Positions 35,677 to 47,480 of a DNA stretch of 64,000 bases are shown here, piece by piece. Location of the stretch: NCBI GenBank assembly GCA_963920765.1, contig OY987245.1, forward strand, positions 20,476,727 through 20,540,726, given 5' to 3'. Origin of the DNA: Ulota crispa. Taxonomy: Eukaryota; Streptophyta; Bryopsida; Orthotrichales; Orthotrichaceae. The position numbers were made by a program, and so were the translations under genes. Below the pieces are notes generated by a model. It saw only the letters and a program-made list of their open reading frames with translations, was not told where the DNA came from and made no database searches. The stretch's first letter is position 1; every line of letters begins with the position of its first letter.

Positions 35677-36261
35677 AGGAAAATTTCATTAATACCCTTG
35701 AAGTTTGCCATGATATCACAAATACCCCTACTTTTTCAATAATTTCATGGATACTCTTGGACCATGCGACTTCTTTGCGCTGAGTTGTTTCTTTCCCAAT
35801 ATCTCAAGTTTCTTTCCGCTCTTTTCCCATTACTCTGAACTTTCAAATTTGTCGCGTGACTTTCAGGTTTTGCGATTTGCTTCCGCCTCCTTGCAACGGC
35901 GCCGAAGAAACTTGTCGCCCGCATTCATTGCCTCTTAAAGACAAATTGCATGTGAACAAAGGTTTAGGGTTTTGATCAAACTGCCTGTGAAGTCAAATTG
36001 CTCAAGTCAGATTGCTTGTGAGTTGTGAAGAAACATCGTGGAAGCAAGTTGAAGTCGAATTTCTCAAACGTGGAGGAAATAAGGATCTTGATCAAAAAGC
36101 AGAAGATAAATTGCTGATGAACTAATGGCAAGGGGGTGAAATCCCAATCAAGCAAGCAGCTTGTGGATGACAAATTGCTCCTGAATGAACAGCTAGGGGG
36201 TGAAATCTCAATCAAGCAAGCATCGCCATTCTTCCCATGACCCGCACACCAGGTGAGTTTT
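35677..36261 (+). repeat. Left TIR of the MULE, ~585 bp
   Basis: Near-identical to the reverse complement of 42901-43499 apart from short indels (a 17-bp duplication in the right arm). Includes frames that are shadows of the repeat. Confidence 0.9.
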
Positions 36262-36344
36262 ATCTCAACGCGTGTGTCATTCGTCATTTTCACACGAAAC
36301 ATGGAAAATAGTAGGGATAAAGTTGAAATAAGTAAGCTAGGGAA

Positions 36345-37449
36345 GAACTAATTTACAATCAGATTTACTGCTCAAATACTCTGAAATTCTAGAAGCCATG
36401 ATAATATTGGTCAATGTGCCATCAATAATACTGCCATCGATTACTTTGAATTTCCACACCTTATTGAAAGCAGCTTTCATGCTTAGGTTTGAAGGATCCC
36501 CAGCCCAGTATAGACACCTGCAGTTTGTCTAGGTGAATAAGTTGTCTGTTGTCGATTACAAATACATACTCCACAAATTTGGGAAGTGTAATACACAATA
36601 TGGATCCAATAACAACATAAACATTCTAAATGCTTCTTTACCAAAACAAAATGCCTCAATGAGCCGCTTAGACACTTCCTGACCAACATTACTAGTCACA
36701 AACTCCTTCACCGATTCCTCACAGCCCTACATCAAACAAAAACAAAAAAGTCAAAACTTTGTATGTAATTGTCACCGTGCTCCTCTGCAATGAAATATTG
36801 AGGATTTCCTAATGCAACTACAAGTACCACATTTCTCTGACAAAGATTAGTTCCTATAGGATGTTGCCTACCAAAAGTGTTATTTGTATTTGTACAAGAA
36901 CCATATAGTACTTAAAGAAATGACTATATGACAAATGTTAAAAATTCTCCAAAAAATCCTAGTTGACAAGTAGTATGTCTATGACTTGGCTTGAAACTAA
37001 CAACTCCACTGGGGTTCATGTGCTATCAAAAAACCCCATCCATATACAACTGGGGAGTCTGTATACAAAACAGCAACATCCTTTAGGGGTTAAGAGCAGC
37101 TTGGTGATATTTACATTAATTTGATGAAAGGAGTTCTAGAACTCAAATCCCCATGTTTGATTGGTAAGTGATTAAACTAAAAAGCTTGGGATCTAGAAGC
37201 AGCTGCCAAGACCTTAACCAAAATACAAGATACCATCTATGTACTTCAAAATGGTTGTACAATACAACTTAGCGGATAACACTAAGAATGTCCAAAATTG
37301 CATTATGCCAGTACAATATTGCTCAGCCAAAGGGTAGAGTTCCAGATATGAACTTACTGGAGCAGCCGGTCTCAATCCCATGGCTCCAAAACCAGCCTAA
37401 AGCTCTCCAAAAATATTGAGAATATCAAAAACTCGTAAATCAACCAGCC
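36345..37449 (-). pseudogene. Captured fragment of protoporphyrinogen IX oxidase gene (PPOX, HemG/HemY type), introns included
   Basis: Minus-strand exon pieces match PPOX in order. About 37449-37357: VDLRVFDILNIFGEL, then AGFGAMGLRPAAP and a GTAAGT donor. About 36727 down: GCEESVKEFVTSNVGQEV and RLIEAFCFG, then GTAAAG donor; after an intron to CTGCAG near 36530 come GVYTG and DPSNLSMKAAFNKVWKFK, GSIIDGTL. Seed-plant PPOX has RAGFGA.G.RPP.P, EESVEEFVRRNLG, RLIEPFCSGVYAGDPSKLSMKAAF and GSIIGGT at the same place. Introns remain, so genomic DNA was captured rather than cDNA. A stop between GEL and AGFGA and a small frame slip in VYTG/GDPS make it non-functional. The intact parent gene is not in the window. 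Confidence 0.85.
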
Positions 37450-38266
37450 CTACAAGAGAAAAAACAAGTATCAATAACAATTACAGCAGTTGACGTCCTG
37501 TGCTTGCTCAGATGTGCAGTAATGTCATTGTAAATTTCAAGAAACAAAAGTTGAACACAATATGTATTTGAATGAGCGTTTAGTCATGCTTCCAAGATAG
37601 AAGTACATGTCATGAATGTGTTTGTGCAAGATAAAAAGTTACCTGCAGAAACATGTCTTAAGTTCTATCGATGGCAAGTTACCAAGTGAAGTACTAGAAT
37701 TACTCAGGGTGCTAGACTATTCTTCTGCAAGAAGCGTCATATGGTGTCAAGGCATGTGACTGGCTGTCTCTTGATTCCACAAGGGAGGAGCCATTCATTT
37801 TCACATGATCTGGCAGTATGTACAAGATTTGCACCTGCAAACAAGCAACACAACACGTGCTCAATTGCCCTAGTTCTACCGTCACTCAACAGTTTATAAT
37901 GAACATACTAATGGACACTATTCGTCTCTTCAATGGAATTACAAATGAGGTTTATTTTTGAAGCTTTGCTACTAATGTTATTTAATCTGAACTAAAACCT
38001 TAATTTGATTGAATTGTTGCATGACCACTTTGCAATTGTAATACGCGCTCATGGGAAAGACTTTATTTCCGTTTTCAAAGGCAATGGAAATTTGCAATAG
38101 TGTTACCAGCAACAAAAAGAATGTAGAGTTCGGACCTGATTCAAAAATTCATCTCCATTTCTTGTAAAAGGTACCAACATTGTCTCATTTTTTTGTTGAA
38201 GAAGCCCCAACCTCAGACTTTGCAATATAGAATCAGACATTAGCAACTCGTGCGCAATGTCCTTAA

Positions 38267-38484
38267 CTCCTAGATGTTTGAGCATGCCGCTCCAACTTGT
38301 ACAATACGAGATATTTTTCTTGTATTTGGAATGGATCCACACCTCTACTACATTTGAAACCAACAAAGAAGTTGGAGAACAAATCAATGCAATTCTAGTG
38401 AGTTACTTGAGATCCCAAATTAAAATTTCTTATTGGTAACAAATAATGCCAGCGTATATACTATGCCCTATGGATGTTTAAGGG
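38267..38484. mobile_element. TTAA-type element nested in the MULE, 218 bp
   Basis: TTAA at 38263-38266 and 38485-38488. Ends CTCCTAGATGTTTGAGC and inverse CCCTTAAACATCCATAGGG. Inserted after the MULE arrived, which dates this family's activity later than the MULE insertion. Confidence 0.8.
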
Positions 38485-38488
38485 TTAA

Positions 38489-39023
38489 CCTCAAAAAGAA
38501 GAAAAATACTGTACAATACTCCTTACTAAGCATGCTAGGATACTGCACAAGAAATTAGCAAGGTGCATTAATAGGGAAATGAGACGGAGGGAAAAATCAT
38601 ATAGGAAATAGTCATTGATATTTCACAGCTCACAGGAAAACTGTGAAGAATTATAGAAACTAGTACAGGGAGTTCACTAGTTACATCAGTTCAAGATATC
38701 TAAACATTCAGAATTATTTGACCTTGAGTTCTTATGAATGTGAGGAAGAGTGGAAACCGAAAATTAGAACTCTTACTAGTTGCTTTGCTCCTTATTCTAA
38801 CTCCGACCCCAACCAGATGCCCATCTCATAACTTTTCTTTCTAAAGTCATTTTTTTTCCCAATTCATATACACAAACACATCAATAAAGCCTTCATCATT
38901 ATAAAATTGTAGAGTCTGTAACTTATACGTCAACACTCCACCTGTTGCAAATGAACTCTTGCTCCAAATGGATTGTAGATGACTAATTAGTTCTTTTGCC
39001 CTCCATCTGAAATTTAAGAATTT
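38489..39023. other. Non-coding interior of the MULE
   Basis: Nothing recognisable between the nested element and the 3' end of the transposase relic. A weak right-end motif (TTTAGGGG then TTAA) at 37082-37093 may mark another eroded TTAA-type copy. Confidence 0.4.
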
Positions 39024-40905
39024 TCAAATAGGTGAGCAATAGGTACGACGCGAATGACCTCTTCCTCCGTAGCGGCTACAAGTAAATGATCGCTTCTCAC
39101 GTCCAATGTCTTTTGTTCGGATCCGCTTCTTTTTTGGACGTCTCAGAGGCCTTTGTGTGAGTGGCAGTTTGCAAAAGGATGCTTCAATGTCTTCAGACTC
39201 CCCATCTGATCCATGAACATAGACTATAGTTTGCAACTCTTGCAATGCAATAGGCTCAATAGTACGCGCATAAGTTTGTTGGTAACTTGTACCTGTAAAA
39301 AAAGAACCAACATAACTCTGCACACGTTCTTTCCAATGTAAGATTGCAGCACCAGCATGTGCACATGGCACTTCACTTTGTTGCCAGACTTGGCATGTGC
39401 AGGAGCGGTCATCAATGTTGACTACATTGTTACCACGGGATGATACTATTTCATACGTGCTTGCATTTGCTTGAAAAATCTGGTATCGTTAGGCAGTTTG
39501 GACAACTTTTTGAACCTCACGCTCAGCAGATGTGCAAAGGCCACCTACTAGCAAACATGCGGCTTGCTCACGGTGCTTGGCAAACCATATCATCAATTCA
39601 CAACGTATCGTGTCAATCATAAGAAGAATATTCTAATTACGTGCTAGCAAGAGCCATGCATTTAGAGATTTTGTAATATTTGATGTCAAATGCCCAAAAC
39701 GCTTGCCAGGGAAAAATGCAATTGCCCAAAACAATTTTGAGGTTTTGCATTCCAACCATGGACATGTTTGCAAATGAAATCAGCAATAATAATGCAATGA
39801 GTTTGTAAGATAAAGTAAAAAACAAATGTACTTGAAAAGAAGCAAATACATAGTGATGTACCGAAATTGTGAAATGAAACAATTATCATCAAGCATTGTT
39901 TACCTCTCTATTTATCTTGTCAATGTTGGCCATACATTCTTCAAAAAGAGCTGGAGTTTGTGCATATGCAGCTTTCCATAAATGTGCAACAAATTGCACA
40001 TTTTTGAAGGCACGTCAAACGTTTTCAACCAAATGACGCATGCAAAACGCATGGTGGCAATTTGCAAAGGTTGCATTTACACCCTCAACAAGACCTTTTT
40101 GTCAATCTGACAAAAATGTCAATTGAGGCAAAGTAGTGCAATTGGCAAGTAATGCGGCGAGCAAGTTAGCAAGGAACCACATTCAATTGCTATCATTCTC
40201 TGTTGTGACCACGCCAAAACAAAGAGGGAAAAGAGATCCTTTTGCATCAAGTGCAATTGCACATAAAAGCACACCAAGGTACTTCCTTTGGAGGTGAGTT
40301 TAGTCAATGGCTATCAAAGATATGCAGTATTAGAAGCCCACTAAAGAGGGACCAAACGCAACAAACAGGCGAGAGAAACGACTATCGTCCACTTCAAGTT
40401 TTGTAATTGTCGAAGGCATTGTATTCTCTAAGGCTTTGTAGTACTGGCAAAGTTTGTTATATGCATCTTCATGTGACCCAGTGGCCATGCTCACTGCTAG
40501 TTCACGAGCCCTCCACATTCGAAAGTATGGGACAGATACACCATGGTCTTGCCAAATATCATTAACAATCTCTTTTGCAGAGTAGCCATGAGTTTCACGT
40601 ACCTTGTCGTTGATTGCAATTGCAACAAACATAGATGACGCATGCTTATTGTCAAGATGATTGATGCCGGTGCATGTATGTTGCAGCTTCACAGATTTTA
40701 TTATAGTATGTGGACCACATGCAGCATTCTCCAATGAGGCATGTAACCTCCAACCACAATCTTTGTGGCGACAAGCAACCGTGTATCTGGTAGAGTCAGC
40801 TGCAATGGTCCGCATTTCAAAGCATTGAGTAACCGCCACCCTCACAACATACTCACATAGCTCTTGCATTGATGAGAAGCATTGGCCAACTTCTAGAGTT
40901 TCCAT
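39024..40905 (-). pseudogene. Decayed MURA/MuDR-type transposase
   Basis: Reads from 40905 down. The first 191 codons (40905-40330) hold the MuDR-type DNA-binding domain with CRHKDCGW and a CxxC...H pattern, ending RLFVAFGPSLVGF. The DDE/MULE domain follows with visible relics (GVLLCAIALDAKGSLFPLCFG, then KGLVEGVNATFANCHHAFCM) but broken by stops, including TGA at 40183-40185, 40102-40104 and 40015-40017. After an apparent intron starting near 39903 come IRCELMIWFAKHREQAAC, a SWIM zinc finger (CTCQVWQQSEVPCAH near 39360) and a terminal CSRYGGRGHSRRT knuckle whose second Cys is Tyr. Several frameshifts. Cannot encode active transposase. Confidence 0.9.
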
Positions 40906-42900
40906 AGTAGGAAACGTAATAATCTATGTCATTAACAAAAATTTATGTCATAAATAATGCAACAATGAAACAAAATGACAAAGAATCAAATATGAAGAAT
41001 GTGCAAGCAAAAAAAAAAACATGGCGGAAAATGCAATGACTAAGGGGAGCAAAGTGATGCAAAATAGTATCTTGTAAGTTGTTATACTACACAGAATGGC
41101 TATTAGAATTGGACATGCTCTGTATTCTGGGTGACCAAGGTAACATTATCAAAAAGTAGGATCAAAGGTGAGTTAGTAAGGTTTGTTATGCAGATGAGAG
41201 AAGTATTTGCAAACTTATAAGGGAGTTTCACTTATCTTTTAAAAAAACAAAGCAAACTTACAATCTTAAAGATACTGGTTGCTTGAAGTACAAAAGGACC
41301 AACAATGTTTCTGCAAAAGTGGAGTTACAGCAGAGCTGTGGCTGCATATTTTGAATCACCTTGTTAATTACTCCCATAAAGATGCTCAATACGCTCACAA
41401 TGAAAATCACCACAAATGTAAAGTGTTATTCAAAGTCTTCTCTTCATGACAAGTTTTAAAGAAGTATTAAGATGGTAGGTTATTATTCTTTGATTTCTTT
41501 TCAACTTCTTTAAAATATGGTTGTAAAGTTGAAATAGAAGAACTTCAAATAAGTTTTGACTCACTTGCATTTTTCATGGATCACGCCCCTCTCGTTATCA
41601 AACTAAAAAAGAGGTTTTTTTGTGTGAAATATTAGTAATTGAAAGTTGCTTTTTAGGAAATTGAGTATGTATCATTTGAATACTATTTGCAAAAATTTTG
41701 GTTGAACAAGTTAGACAACCTTTGTTGTGCACAATATATAATTTGGTGGTGCACATTTTTATTCTAAATTCATTGTCCGAATTTGAAGAATTGTCCAAAT
41801 TTGAAGAATGTTCAAATTAGGACTGTACTAGAACTCAAATCTTAAATGCAAACACATCATAACAAAGGTTTCTCCTTCCATTATTCCCAAAGGAATTTTC
41901 TCTCCGTATCCAAACTTCATAAGTGTCCATACAAAGAAGTCCTCATGCGTTTTACTGTTTGGCCACTTTACCTTTAGGAATCAATTCATCAAAAATTAAT
42001 GGATGATATAAAAACGTAAAGACATGTAGTTTTGAACTAGACTAACGTAAAGATACCCAAAGGCCATGCTCACTCACCTGAATGTTCACAAATATAGGGC
42101 TCTTGATTTGTGCAATAACAGTAAATTCCTCAAATGTCGCAACCTGAAATTTATCTGAGCACAAACTAGGTAGCTGTGCAAAATGTGATATAAAATGCTT
42201 CTTAACTTAATCAAGTTACAATGAAAGGCAGGCACTATGCAATTTAACTCACATGTATTACATAGTCATTAACTAAAAGAAATCTGAAACTGCAATAAGC
42301 AAATTTTGTAAGGGCGGGTAAGTAGGAATTTAACCACATTCGAATAATTTAGCCCAGCTGCAATGAAAGAATATGCAATTTTCTCTACTAGTTTAAAAAT
42401 AGAAATTGACCATTTCTAAAATAAAAACACGCTACATTATCCTCTCTCTATTTCCTCAACACTCTGGAAAGGGCTTGTTTTAGTCTATACATCTGCTATG
42501 TTCTATCTCAAACACTAAGAACGACACTCACACTTAAGATTTGCTTTAATCATGGTTTTGTAACACACCTGCTAGTGGAGAGCAAAAATGATGGCAATGT
42601 AGTCACAGACAAACCAAGTGCTCAATACGTTCCAAGGAAAAAAAAGCTGCACAAAATTTGCCAAAAATATTTGCTTCATGAATGCAAAAAAGAAAAGACT
42701 TGTTGAAAGCCAGGCAAGGGTTGCGAGTTGCTTCCACCAAGTTGATCATTGAGAAAATGCAAGTATTGGAACTCAAGTGACTTGAAACTAATGGGGCAAA
42801 GCCTTTCCTAAGTGATTGTGACATAAAAAACAAGCATAGGATCATGGAAGCAAGAAAATTATAAACAAGCTTAGCACTGTCCGAATTGGAGAACAGATTT

Positions 42901-43499
42901 AAAACTCACCTGGTGTGTGGGTCATGGGAAGAATGGCGATGCTTGCTTGATCGAGATTTCACCCCCTAGCTGTTCGTTCAAGAGCAATTTGTCATCCACA
43001 AGCTGCTTGCGTGATTGAGATTTCACCCCCTTGCCGTTAGTTCATCAGCAATTTATCTTCTGTTTCTTGATCGAGATCCTTATTTCCTCCACGTTTGAGA
43101 AATTCCACATTCGAGAAATTCAACTTTAGCTTGCTTCCACGATGTTTCTTCACAACTCACAAGCAATTTGACTTGAGCAATTTGACTTCACAGGCAGTTT
43201 GATCAAAACCCTAAACCTTTGTTCACATGCAATTCGTCTTAAAGAGGCAACGAATGCGGGCGACAAGTTTCTTCGGCGCTGTTGCAAGGAGGCGGAAGCA
43301 AATTGCGAAACCTGAAAGTCACGCGACAAATTTGAAAGTTCGGAGTAACGGGAAAAGAGCGGAAAGAAACTTGAGATATCGGGAAAGAAATAGCTCAGTG
43401 CAAAGAAGTCGCCTAGTCCAAGGTATCCATGAAATTATTGAAAAAGCAAAGTATCTGTGATATTATGGCAAACTTCAGGGGTATCCATGAAATTTTCCC
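42901..43499 (-). repeat. Right TIR of the MULE, ~600 bp
   Basis: Reverse complement of the left TIR. Its outer edge is 197 bp upstream of the UBL5 start codon, so any distal promoter elements of that gene are now supplied by the TIR. Confidence 0.9.
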
Positions 43500-43508
43500 T
43501 ATAAAGAA
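43500..43508 (+). promoter_or_regulatory. Downstream copy of MULE target duplication; likely TATA box of UBL5
   Basis: TATAAAGAA lies 196 bp before the UBL5 ATG and its twin is at 35668-35676. TATAAAG is a good TATA-box match, so the MULE seems to have inserted into, and duplicated, the core promoter element. Confidence 0.5.
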
Positions 43509-43633
43509 TCCTCGCTTACTTCGTGAGACATCGTGCAGGGGAGGGGTTCTTGTCCAGGAGCCTCGTCCAGGCAAAGTGCTCCTCACCGGGTTTGCGTTCT
43601 TGGTGCTCCGTAGAACACTAGAACCGGTGTGGC

Positions 43634-43654
43634 TAGGGTTAGGGTTAGGGTTAG
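43634..43654 (+). promoter_or_regulatory. Telomere-like repeat in the UBL5 leader
   Basis: Three copies of TAGGGT plus TAG, about 40-60 bp before the start codon. Short telomere-like motifs (telo-boxes, AAACCCTAA type) are common near the transcription start of plant housekeeping genes. Here the repeat is TTAGGG rather than the plant TTTAGGG. Confidence 0.5.
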
Positions 43655-43695
43655 TGAGAGCAAGCAAGGGGCAGGAAGGCAAGAAGGCAGGAACC

Positions 43696-43917
43696 ATGAT
43701 GGAGGTGGTGCTGAACGACAGGCTGGGGAAGAAGGTGCGCGTCAAGTGCAACGAGGATGACAACATCGGAGATGTGAAGAAGCTGGTGGCCGCGCAGACT
43801 GGCACGCGCCCTGAGAAGAGCCGCATCCAGAAATGGTACACCATTTACAAGGACCACATCACTCTCGCAGACTACGAGATTCACGACGGCATGGACCTCG
43901 AGCTCTATTACAAGTAA
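43696..43917 (+). CDS. UBL5: Ubiquitin-like protein 5 / Hub1
   Basis: 73 codons from the ATG at 43696, the usual length of UBL5/Hub1. The protein starts [19 protein letters not shown], has [17 protein letters not shown] and ends [13 protein letters not shown], with the di-tyrosine in place of a diglycine tail. Hub1 is a non-conjugated ubiquitin fold that binds spliceosomal proteins and tunes splice-site choice; it is nuclear and cytosolic. The frame is open further upstream to 43429, but that reaches into the MULE TIR and lacks family similarity, so the internal ATG is the start. The TAA stop is made from target TA plus the first base of a MITE (43917-44394). Without the element the frame would read three more codons. 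Confidence 0.95.
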   Translation: MMEVVLNDRLGKKVRVKCNEDDNIGDVKKLVAAQTGTRPEKSRIQKWYTIYKDHITLADYEIHDGMDLELYYK

Positions 43918-44394
43918 GGTAGGAGCACCCATAAGCGTGAATCTAAGGGTTTTGGGGTAGAAAAATCTAAGGGTTTTGGGGTAGAAAAATCTAAGGGTTT
44001 TGGGGTAGAAAAATCTAAGGGTTTTGGGGTTGGAAAAACAGTTGATGAACATTGAAAAAATGGTGTTAAGTTAGGAAGAGGAAATAAAAAATATTGGCAT
44101 TAACTTGAAAGTTTCAATTGCAAGTATTTGTTTACAAAAACATTTCTAAGTCCTAAATTACTGAACATGTATAGTTGTGTGTAGGAGATGTCTTTAGTGT
44201 GCTCATAGTTACGCTCATAATACTAACTTGAGGAGTTCTTAAATAGTGAGATGGGCCACTTGGCATGTTACCCAAAACCATGACTTTGTCACCCATAGCC
44301 AATCTTTTTAATTGTCGATCATTGATATCACTAACACAAGTAGGCATCGGGGATGCAGACACTAACGATAAACGATGAGGGGATGCTCCTACCT
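43917..44394. mobile_element. TA-flanked MITE at the UBL5 stop codon, 478 bp
   Basis: Ends AGGTAGGAGCACCC and inverse AGGTAGGAGCATCCCC, flanked by TA (43915-43916 and 44395-44396). The left part carries a four-copy tandem array. The sister copy is at 59500-59813. TA duplication suggests Tc1/mariner-type mobilisation. Confidence 0.8.
43940..44035. repeat. Tandem array, ~24 bp x 4
   Basis: Unit AATCTAAGGGTTTTGGGG plus TAGAAA, four nearly identical copies, inside the MITE. G-runs of four on the + strand could support quadruplex formation. Confidence 0.9.
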
Positions 44395-46147
44395 TATACA
44401 GTATGACAAGCAGAAGGTCCTCAAGAATGTCGTGTGCAGTTCTGGATGAAGGAGAGATCAACATTACTAAACACTCAAATCTTCCTAACTGTATTTTGTC
44501 AATAAACCTGTTAGTAGAACAAAGAAAGCTCAGGGTTGAGAATTACCGACCAAATTCACGACAAGCGTAGCTACTCTTGCGTCATTGCTCAGTCCATTGC
44601 AGATAACCTGGTGAATAGTGTAGACAGTCTCTCAGCATAAAAGATACACTTGTCTGCATTTTCTAAACGAAAAAATCATAGTGGTAACTGGTAACCTACC
44701 TTCACAGTAACTGGCTTGAATATTGAGCACCGACTTGCTCCAGGGACCGCTTTAGAGCGAGATACTCATCTACATCAGAATTAAAACACACTAGCATAAA
44801 CAAGTTCGCACCCTAAACATAAGTTGGAATTTGAAGTCCCACTCCCAACGCCCAGGCCCACTTGTTAGGTTCAGTACCTTCTCAATTTTGATGTTGTAAC
44901 TGACTCCAGTAAAAGTTGCAGGCTGTCTTCATAAAGGTTCTCACGAAGTTCGGTTGAGTTGAAGTGATGATTTGCAAGAGAAGACAAGCTAGATATTTCA
45001 TCTCAGAATCAAATTGACAGAGGCATTCAGGATTAGTCGTTTATTTTATCGTCAAGGGTACCCTTCGCAGATATGGCATGGTTAAATAAATGCACTACAA
45101 AAAGATTTGCATATGAAATTATTGTTATTGACAGTCCAGTCACCAGTAAAGATTCTCAACATACACCTACACGACAAATGCGACTTAGGAATGGTCTTGC
45201 TTTGCACTGACAGCCATAACATATGGGGATTCAAGCAATGCAATATCTACAACCGCGCTCACCAGCATTTAGAATTTGATGACGCTGATGAAGAAATGGT
45301 ATCTGGATTCGATGCTTCTTCAACTCGCTTACTCCATGTTGACGACTGCCAGAAATGGTGTCTTGAGAGATCTCAAAGGAAGAGCACCTCTGTAAACATC
45401 TCCAAATGCGTCACTTAATTCGAGATATAGTGCTGCTCTCCAGTGGCACATGTTAAGTCAACGACAAAAGTTCACCGAAATCTCAAAGATTCTCCATAAC
45501 TCCTCGTTGGAGATCAAAGCTGGCGAAGTTTCAGTAAACTTAACATTGGCACTCCAAGTTGGTTTAACAGAGGCAGCTCTAGCTTAACAGAGGATTCCGT
45601 TATGAGCCTGAGCACAAGAAAGATTGCAGCAAGTTTGCTCTCAAAAACCGCTGCTCAAGTTCCAGCAGGAAGTGGAATTTTCAATCAGGTTTTGGTGGAC
45701 GAAACAATTATTCCCCCTCGAGGAAGAGAACGCTGATGACTGTGCCAATGAAGATACAGGAAACGAGGCAAGCAGACACTGGCCATAACCACAACCAGCG
45801 TCTGCCCTTTTCGCCAGAAGAACATGAGAAGACTGTAGTCCGCATTGCTAATACATAAGTTGCTATTCAACAACCATTGCTGCTGAGAGTGACGTCAATG
45901 TAACCATCGCAGAGATCATTCCAATGCACATACACGATCAGACGCCCCGTTGTTGTAATAGTAACAAAACCTCAAATACCATATAGAAGTAGGTCTAGTG
46001 AATAGGCAGCTGCCACAAACATGAAAGCCACCTCATGCTGGAACTACTCTTCCTGTCTGACAATCATTCTTGAAAACTTAAAATATAATGGACATTAGAA
46101 GTTCCTGTGAGGGAATCGATCCTTACTCCGGAGGATAATTGTCACTA

Positions 46148-46464
46148 AGGTAGTGAGCTCATAAACCGTCCAAATAAAGGCTGAAACTGAATTGGGGTGA
46201 AACTTCTTGAATTATTTTTCAGTAAATTTTCCTGGAAAAACAAGAAGAATTGACATTTCATAGTTTCTAGAAGTTTGTGGAATTAGTTATAAATTTTTGA
46301 AGCTGAAGTGACATAGGTCTCTAAAATCGCCCACCTCCTTAAATGTACACCACTTGTACATTTTGAAAACCTATGAAAAATTTATGTACAACAAGGGTAC
46401 AACAAGGGTACATTCGAGAAGGTTGGTGGTTTTAATGCCTGGACGGTTTATGAGCAGACTACCT
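46148..46464. mobile_element. TA-flanked MITE, 317 bp
   Basis: TA, AGGTAGTGAGCTCATAAACC on the left, and GGTTTATGAGCAGACTACCT then TA on the right. The outer CAC/GTG also pair, so a CACTA reading is possible, but no 3-bp duplication was seen. Confidence 0.65.
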
Positions 46465-47435
46465 TAGTGTAGCATAGGACAACGGCCTTGTCGAAGCATT
46501 GCGAATTCCAATGTCTGCCTAAAAAGATAGATCCTACTGTACCAGCATTGCGATTGCATACCGATCATGTCCATTACAGTACACCGGTGACACGCCACTC
46601 TCCATTCTCAGTTATACTACCAAAATGGTTTATGATCGCAATAAGATTGCTAAAGCACTGTCTCTACTTCAAACTGCATAATCGCAGCAGCCCGAGCGCC
46701 CGACTAAATCAGTTGCTAAGCGACCAACGAGACTGACCTATTGGCAACCGACATTAGAACGAGCTAAGCTCTGGACCCTGAAGTCAAACCCTAACAGCCT
46801 TTTAGAAGCTTCCTCGGGCCTGGAGCTGAAAGCTGACATGAATTTGTGATGTGTGCCAGGCACTCATCAGAAGTTTGGTTACTGCAACAGTTGGAACACG
46901 ACACAATTGGTCACCTGCAAGTTTCTTATCAACTAACTTAGAATACCTGGCGAAGTCAATTCCTTGCAGCGATAGTGCAACTCTCTCCGCCCTGGAGCAG
47001 AAGGCTGCCATATCAATTGCTTTCCACCAGGCACTCATCGGACGTACAATTATTGCAACAATCGGAACATGAATTATAGGATTGGTCATTTTTAAATTTG
47101 CATGTGTCATCGGAATATTGGATAAGCTTACTTTACAAAATCTTCAACAAGTGTGTCAATTCATCAGAGACAGGCTTCCCAGCAGGCTCTGGAGTCTCAC
47201 GCGTGCTGCAATACTACGCCATTTACCAATTGCCATGCGCAGGAGTATTACCCTGATCTCATATTAAAGTAGTGCCGCTACAACAAGAAATCTTCGCATC
47301 TGCAGCAGATCGCTGGCGTAAAGTTGAAAAGAGCCGGAGGAAGAGGAAAATGGATGACCTATATCGTCCAAGTTTCGATGGACGATGCGATTTGCCGACC
47401 ATGATGAATGAGTACTGTATGTTTGGGTCCCACTG

Positions 47436-47480
47436 AGGAAGTTGAGAGGGGAAGTTGAGAGGGGAAGTTGAGAGGGGAAG
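47436..47480. repeat. Minisatellite, ~15 bp x 3
   Basis: GGAAGTTGAGAGG repeated three times in a row at the edge of the unresolved gene-like region. Confidence 0.85.

Larger units (their letters stand above)
35677..43499. mobile_element. 7.8-kb Mutator-like element (MULE) carrying captured gene DNA
   Basis: Long TIRs (35677-36261 and 42901-43499) start (A/G)GGAAAATTTCAT and contain matched blocks such as TTTGCCAT and CAATCAAGCAAGC. A perfect 9-bp duplication TATAAAGAA flanks the element (35668-35676 and 43500-43508). Between the TIRs, all on the minus strand, are a broken MURA-type transposase (39024-40905) and a fragment of a protoporphyrinogen oxidase gene (~36345-37449). A TTAA-type MITE is nested at 38267-38484. 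40906-42900 holds no recognisable gene. The element lies in the UBL5 promoter. Confidence 0.95.

Noticed and set aside
43634..43654. Interstitial telomere or chromosome-end fusion
   Set aside because: Only three repeats, in a housekeeping-gene leader; telomere-like motifs are common there.
43429..43695. N-terminal extension of UBL5 in the same open frame
   Set aside because: It starts inside the MULE TIR, has no family similarity, and UBL5/Hub1 is 73 residues from the internal ATG.
45300..45420. Protein-kinase glycine loop (FGDVYRG) on the minus strand
   Set aside because: Frame stops 20 codons later and no other kinase subdomain follows; too little to call a receptor kinase.
46145..46468. 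CACTA element reading of the 317-bp MITE
   Set aside because: CAC and GTG do pair, but no 3-bp duplication exists, while the TA-flanked reading agrees with three sister copies.
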